From the NCBI GenBank assembly GCA_013140575.1, contig JABFSN010000094.1, positions 1 to 41,551 of the forward strand: a stretch of DNA of 41,551 bases, read 5' to 3'. A program made the position numbers and the translations under genes. The DNA comes from Phycisphaerales bacterium (GTDB lineage: Bacteria; Planctomycetota; Phycisphaerae; UBA1845). This document shows positions 40,961 to 41,551 of the stretch, piece by piece. A model generated the notes under the pieces. It was not told the origin of the DNA. It made no database searches and saw only the letters and a program-made list of their open reading frames with translations. Position 1 is the stretch's first letter, and the number at the start of each line of letters is the position of its first letter.

Positions 40961-41314
40961 GAATTCGACGTGCCGAGCCGGCCGACCGGCAAAATGTCAA
41001 ATTGGGACCAGCCCCGAAACCGTCGCCGCGCCGCGATCGGAGTTGGGGACGTGCGGGAGTGTAAACCACGCCCGCCGATGCCGTCAACGAACGGATTACC
41101 GTCGCCGTACGGTCGGACAATTTCGTACCGGTACACACCGGACGGACGCATGGCGCCGGCAAACCGGATTCGCGGGAGTGCCGGGGATATTGCGATTCGG
41201 CGGATGTTCATCCGCCGAACGGCCCGGAATGGGCCGTCGTGTAGTGGGCACCGGCTGAATCTGCTAGCATCGCGTTGCGGGCTCGCCCGAACGGGCGAAT
41301 GGGAGCGGAGCGGC
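40961..41314. other. Divergent intergenic region between tolC-like gene and phosphohexomutase
   Basis: No gene is seen. It contains two perfect inverted repeats: TTCGGCGGATG/CATCCGCCGAA (41196-41219) and TCGCCCG/CGGGCGA (41283-41298), the second just before the phosphohexomutase ribosome-binding site. A TAGCAT at 41265-41270 preceded by TG could be an extended -10, but there is no -35. Confidence 0.5.
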
Positions 41315-41551
41315 GTGCAGCAGGTTACGGACTACCATAGATTTTGTCCCGATCGCGTCGAAGTGAAGATATCCGACGCGGTGTGCATCGGCCGGCGGCG
41401 GGTGAATTACCCGCCCTGCCGGGGCTGCCAGTTCAACGACGATGAAAAGACGGTCGGCAAGGAGACCGGGCGGGTGGAAGCGGGCGCGCCCATCGACGAC
41501 GCCAGGATCGTGAAGGTGTTCAAGGCCTACGACGTCCGGGGGGTCTATCCC
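41315..41551 (+). CDS. Phosphomannomutase/phosphoglucomutase with Cys-rich N-terminus (3' end outside window)
   Basis: The first 79 codons are in the window. GTG at 41315 is preceded by GGGAGCGGAG with good spacing. The last residues read KVFKAYDVRGVYP, the characteristic start of alpha-D-phosphohexomutases, which interconvert hexose 6- and 1-phosphates for sugar-nucleotide and envelope polymer synthesis. Before it come about 65 residues containing four Cys (RFCPDR, DAVCIG, PPCRGC), spaced like a small zinc ribbon or other metal knuckle. Most phosphohexomutases begin almost directly at the F-K-A-Y-D-I-R-G segment, so this N-terminal addition is unusual. The catalytic Ser loop is beyond the edge. 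Confidence 0.85.
   Translation, partial: MQQVTDYHRFCPDRVEVKISDAVCIGRRRVNYPPCRGCQFNDDEKTVGKETGRVEAGAPIDDARIVKVFKAYDVRGVYP

Noticed and set aside
40966-41000. Perfect TTGACA on the minus strand before the TolC-like gene
   Set aside because: The position 17 bases further reads CTCGGC, not a -10 box, and transcription would begin almost at the start codon.

Overview
The window is high-GC DNA that reads as a chromosome segment of a Planctomycetota bacterium, probably Phycisphaerae-like. The grounds are giant secreted proteins made of D-C-N-x-N-G-x-P-D-x-C-D repeats, dockerin-like EF-hand segments, Asn/Gly linkers, and a Cys-rich C-terminal anchor ending in RRRR. Intergenic DNA is full of short palindromic repeats, and housekeeping genes sit beside large unique surface-protein genes. 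The assignment rests on style and gene content, not on a database search.

Layout. 1-5.4 kb: the 3' part of pyruvate phosphate dikinase with an unusual basic tail, an XRE regulator, an orphan gene of more AT-rich composition, a broken cupin copy and a membrane hydrolase-like protein. 5.7-15.9 kb: two very large secreted proteins, a beta-helix/Cys-module protein and an M6-like metalloprotease with PKD, type-3-like and Asn-rich regions. 16-20 kb: a membrane-anchored coiled-coil protein and a sigma factor carrying an N-terminal array of helix-turn-helix segments. 20.2-26.5 kb: the intact cupin gene and three tandem paralogues of a predicted TIM-barrel glycosidase, the middle one fused to a beta-propeller and all embedded in palindromic repeats. 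26.7-29.1 kb: murD and pyrF. 29.3-36.2 kb: rsgA, then a tight run cdsA-phoH-pgpH-like-ybeY-degenerate nitrilase-like gene. 36.3-41 kb, minus strand: gpsA, a tiny lipoprotein-like gene, an SH3b protein and a TolC-like channel. The window ends inside a phosphohexomutase gene with a Cys-rich N-terminus.

How the genes fit together. The core genes serve envelope and ribosome work: MurD (peptidoglycan), GpsA and CdsA (phospholipid), RsgA and YbeY (30S maturation), PyrF (pyrimidines) and PPDK (PEP/pyruvate). The large proteins and predicted glycosidases are probably exported for attachment or polymer use.

The most unusual signals are mobile-looking DNA. A palindromic MITE-like element ends in CTAG exactly at the stop codons of two unrelated genes, and one copy is split by a second element with its own inverted repeats and an apparent 6-bp target duplication. 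Other notable points are the sigma factor with HTH array and little or no region 3, the glycosidase trio, and a duplicated cupin whose broken copy lies about 16 kb away. No rRNA, tRNA or CRISPR array was recognised.
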